This document shows, in pieces, positions 62,181 to 64,000 of a stretch of 64,000 bases of DNA. Under the pieces are notes generated by a model. It worked only from the letters and a program-made list of their open reading frames with translations. It ran no database searches and was not told the origin of the DNA. A program made the translations under genes and the position numbers. The stretch comes from Taudactylus pleione (lineage: Eukaryota; Chordata; Amphibia; Anura; Myobatrachidae): contig JAUIMM010002008.1 in assembly GCA_031769625.1 (NCBI GenBank), positions 620,001 through 684,000 on the forward strand. Direction: 5' to 3'. Positions within the stretch are counted from its first letter, which is position 1; each line of letters opens with the position of its first letter.

Positions 62181-64000
62181 TGTATCTGCATGCCTATATT
62201 CTCTGTGTGACTGCGGGTGTATCTGCACAACTATATTCTCTGTGTGTGACTGCTGGTGTATCTGCATGCCTGTATTCTGTGTGTGACTGCAGGTGTATCT
62301 GCATGCCTATATTCTGTTTGTGTGACTGCGGGTGTATCTGCATGCCTATATTCTGTGTGTGTGCCTGCCGGTGTATCTGCATGCCTGTATTCTGTGTGTG
62401 ACTGGGGGTATATCTGCATGCCTATATTCTGTGTGTGACTGCGGGTGTATCTGCATGCCTGTATTCTGTGTGTGTGACTGCGGGTGTATCTGCATGCCTG
62501 TATTCTGTGTGTGTGACTGCGGGTGTATCTGCATGCCTGTATTCTGTGTGACTGCGGGAGTATCTGCATGCCTGTATTCTGTGTGACTGCAGCTGTATCT
62601 GTATGCCTATGTTCTGTGTGTGTGACTGCGGGTGTATCTGCATGCCTATATTCTGTGTGTGTGACTGCGGGTGTATCTGCATGCCTATATTCTGTGTGTG
62701 TGACTGCGGGTGTATCTGCATGCCTGTATTCTGTGTGTGTGACTGCGGGTGTATCTGCATGCCTGTATTCTGTGTGACTGCGGGTGTATCTGCATGCCTG
62801 TATTCTGTGTGACTGCAGCTGTATCTGCATGCCTATATTCTGTGTGTGACTGCAGGTGTATCTGCATGCCTATATTCTGTGTGTGCAACTGCGGGTGTAT
62901 CTGCATGCCTATATTCTGTGTGTGTAACTGCGTGTGTATCTGCATTCCTATATTCTGTGTGTGTGACTGCGGGTGTATCTGCATGCCTATATTCTGTGTG
63001 TGACTGCGGGTGTATCTGCATGTCTATATTCTGTGTGTGTAAATGCGGGTGTATCTGCACGCCTATGTTCTGTGTGTGTAACTGCGAGTGTATCTGCATG
63101 CCTATGTTCTGTGTGTGTGACTGCTGGTGTATCTGCACGCCTATATTCTGTGTGTGACTGCGGGTGTATCTGCATGCCTATATTCTGTGTGTGACTGTGG
63201 GAGTATCTGCATGCCTATATTCTGTGTGTGTGACTGCGGGTGTATCTGTATGCCTATATTCTGTGTGTGTAACTGCGTGTGTATCTGCATTCCTATATTC
63301 TGTGTGTGTGACTGCGGGTGTATCTGCATGCCTATATTCTGTGTGTGACTGCGGGTGTATCTGCATGCCTATATTCTGTGTGTGACTGCGGGTGTATCTG
63401 CATATCTATATTCTGTGTGTGTAACTGCGGGTGTATCTGCATGCCTGTATTCTGTGTGTGTGACTGCGGGTGTATCTGCATGCCTATATTCTGTGTGTGT
63501 GACTGCGGGTGTATCTGCACGCCTATATTCTGTGTGTGACTGCGGGTGTATCTGCATGCCTATATTCTGTGTGTGACTGCGGGTGTATCTGCATGCCTAT
63601 ATTCTGTGTGTTTGACTGCGGGTGTATCTGCATGCCTATATTCTGTGTGTGTGACTGCGGGTGTATCTGCATGCCTATATTCTGTGTGTGTGACTGCGGG
63701 TGTATCTGCAAGCCTATATTCTGTGTGTGTGACTGCGGGTGTATCTGCATGCCTATATTCTGTGTGTGACTGCGGGTGTATCTGCATGCCTATATTCTGT
63801 GTGTGTGACTGCGTGTGTATCTGCATGCCTATATTTTGTGTGTGTGACTGCGGGTGTATCTGCATGCCTATATTCTGTGTGTGACTGCGGCTGTATCTGC
63901 ATGCCTATGTTCTGTGTTTGACTGCAGGTGTAACTGCATGTCTATATTCTGTGTCTGACTGCGGGTGTTTCTGCATGTCTATATTCTGTCTGTGACCGTG
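62181..64000. repeat. Copy of 38,020-39,838; first 1,746-bp unit again at the window end
   Basis: The order matches the start of the 1,746-bp array at an offset of 24,162 bp, with the GGGGGTATATC monomer near 62,404 followed by the unit from about 62,412. A private change is GTAACTGCGAGTG near 63,083. The window ends inside this unit, in CTGTGACCGTG, where equivalent sites read CTGTGACTGTG. Whether a further run of 1,746-bp units follows cannot be seen. Confidence 0.8.

Larger units (their letters stand above)
1..64000. repeat. Satellite/minisatellite array of a 37/39-bp monomer filling the whole window
   Basis: Every part of the window reads as head-to-tail copies of one monomer in the same orientation. 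The 39-bp form is CTGCGGGTGTAT, CTGCATGCCTATATT, CTGTGTGTGTGA; the commonest alternative lacks one TG and is 37 bp. The displayed strand is about two-thirds G+T and roughly half G+C. Almost every monomer contains the palindrome GCATGC. Recurrent variants are GCGGG to GCAGG or GTGGG, CATGCC to CACGCC, CTATATT to CTGTATT or CTATGTT, and GTGAC to GTAAC. No unique insert, transposable element, inverted segment, tRNA, rRNA or spliced gene is visible. The array runs off both ends, so its full length is unknown. The host is inferred to be a eukaryote, probably a vertebrate; no named family is recognised. Confidence 0.97.

Noticed and set aside
1..64000. Numerous open frames of 60-348 codons on both strands as protein-coding genes
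   Set aside because: All translate the monomer only, overlap one another on both strands, and end or start where a 37-bp monomer shifts frame. No non-repeat sequence or gene structure accompanies them.
1..64000. CRISPR array
   Set aside because: The period of 37-39 bp is short for a repeat plus spacer, and there are no unique spacers: the whole period is conserved between monomers.
1..64000. Telomeric or subtelomeric simple repeat
   Set aside because: No TTAGGG-type runs were seen; the GGGTGT segment occurs once per monomer within a longer unit.
1..64000. Known centromeric satellite with CENP-B boxes
   Set aside because: The monomer is far shorter than the 171-bp alpha satellite and contains no sequence resembling the CENP-B box. 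A centromeric role cannot be excluded, but nothing here supports it.
1..64000. Immunoglobulin switch-like region
   Set aside because: AGCT occurs only in the minority GACTGCAGCTG monomers and no constant-region or flanking gene sequence is present.
1..64000. Inverted copies or large hairpins within the array
   Set aside because: Every monomer read has the same orientation; GCATGC palindromes are short and local to each monomer.

Overview
The window is one uninterrupted tandem array. From base 1 to base 64,000 I see only head-to-tail copies, all in one orientation, of a short monomer that is usually 37 or 39 bp long. The 39-bp form reads CTGCGGGTGTAT, then CTGCATGCCTATATT, then CTGTGTGTGTGA. 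The 37-bp form lacks one TG. Rarer 35- and 41-bp forms differ by further TG units. Dividing the window by about 38 bp gives roughly 1,700 monomers. I found no unique sequence, no transposon insertion, no inversion, no RNA gene and no credible protein-coding gene. The many long open frames on both strands follow from 39 bp being exactly 13 codons.

This is eukaryotic satellite or large minisatellite DNA. The main point variants are CG to TG and CG to CA changes at two positions in the monomer, the pattern left by methylated CpG decay. Together with the TG-rich strand this fits a vertebrate genome, but the species cannot be named from this sequence and I do not recognise a named satellite family.

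Layout, with block boundaries good to about 40 bp. Bases 1-1,300 hold diverged, irregular monomers with no long matching partner elsewhere in the window. Bases 1,300-19,400 are a first higher-order domain, marked by a monomer reading ATCTAAATGCC; it includes a 4,350-bp unit present twice in tandem (6,310-15,009). Bases 19,400-19,900 are a transition. From 19,900 onward a second domain uses different marker monomers (TATTCTCTGTG, GACTGCACGTG, GACTGAACGTG). It holds a 1,688-bp unit in tandem (20,880-24,255), a 6,193/6,194-bp unit in tandem (22,290-34,677), a 528-bp repeat (35,565-36,553), and five tandem copies of a 1,746-bp unit, one of them cut to 1,401 bp (38,250-46,634). Bases 50,485-64,000 repeat the order of 19,900-39,840 with one 6,193-bp unit missing and a further net 230-bp difference.

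The interest is therefore in array architecture. Near-identical kilobase blocks are nested at several scales, and the changes between them are whole numbers of monomers, as expected from repeated unequal crossing-over. Repeat copy number in a published assembly of such a region may itself be uncertain.
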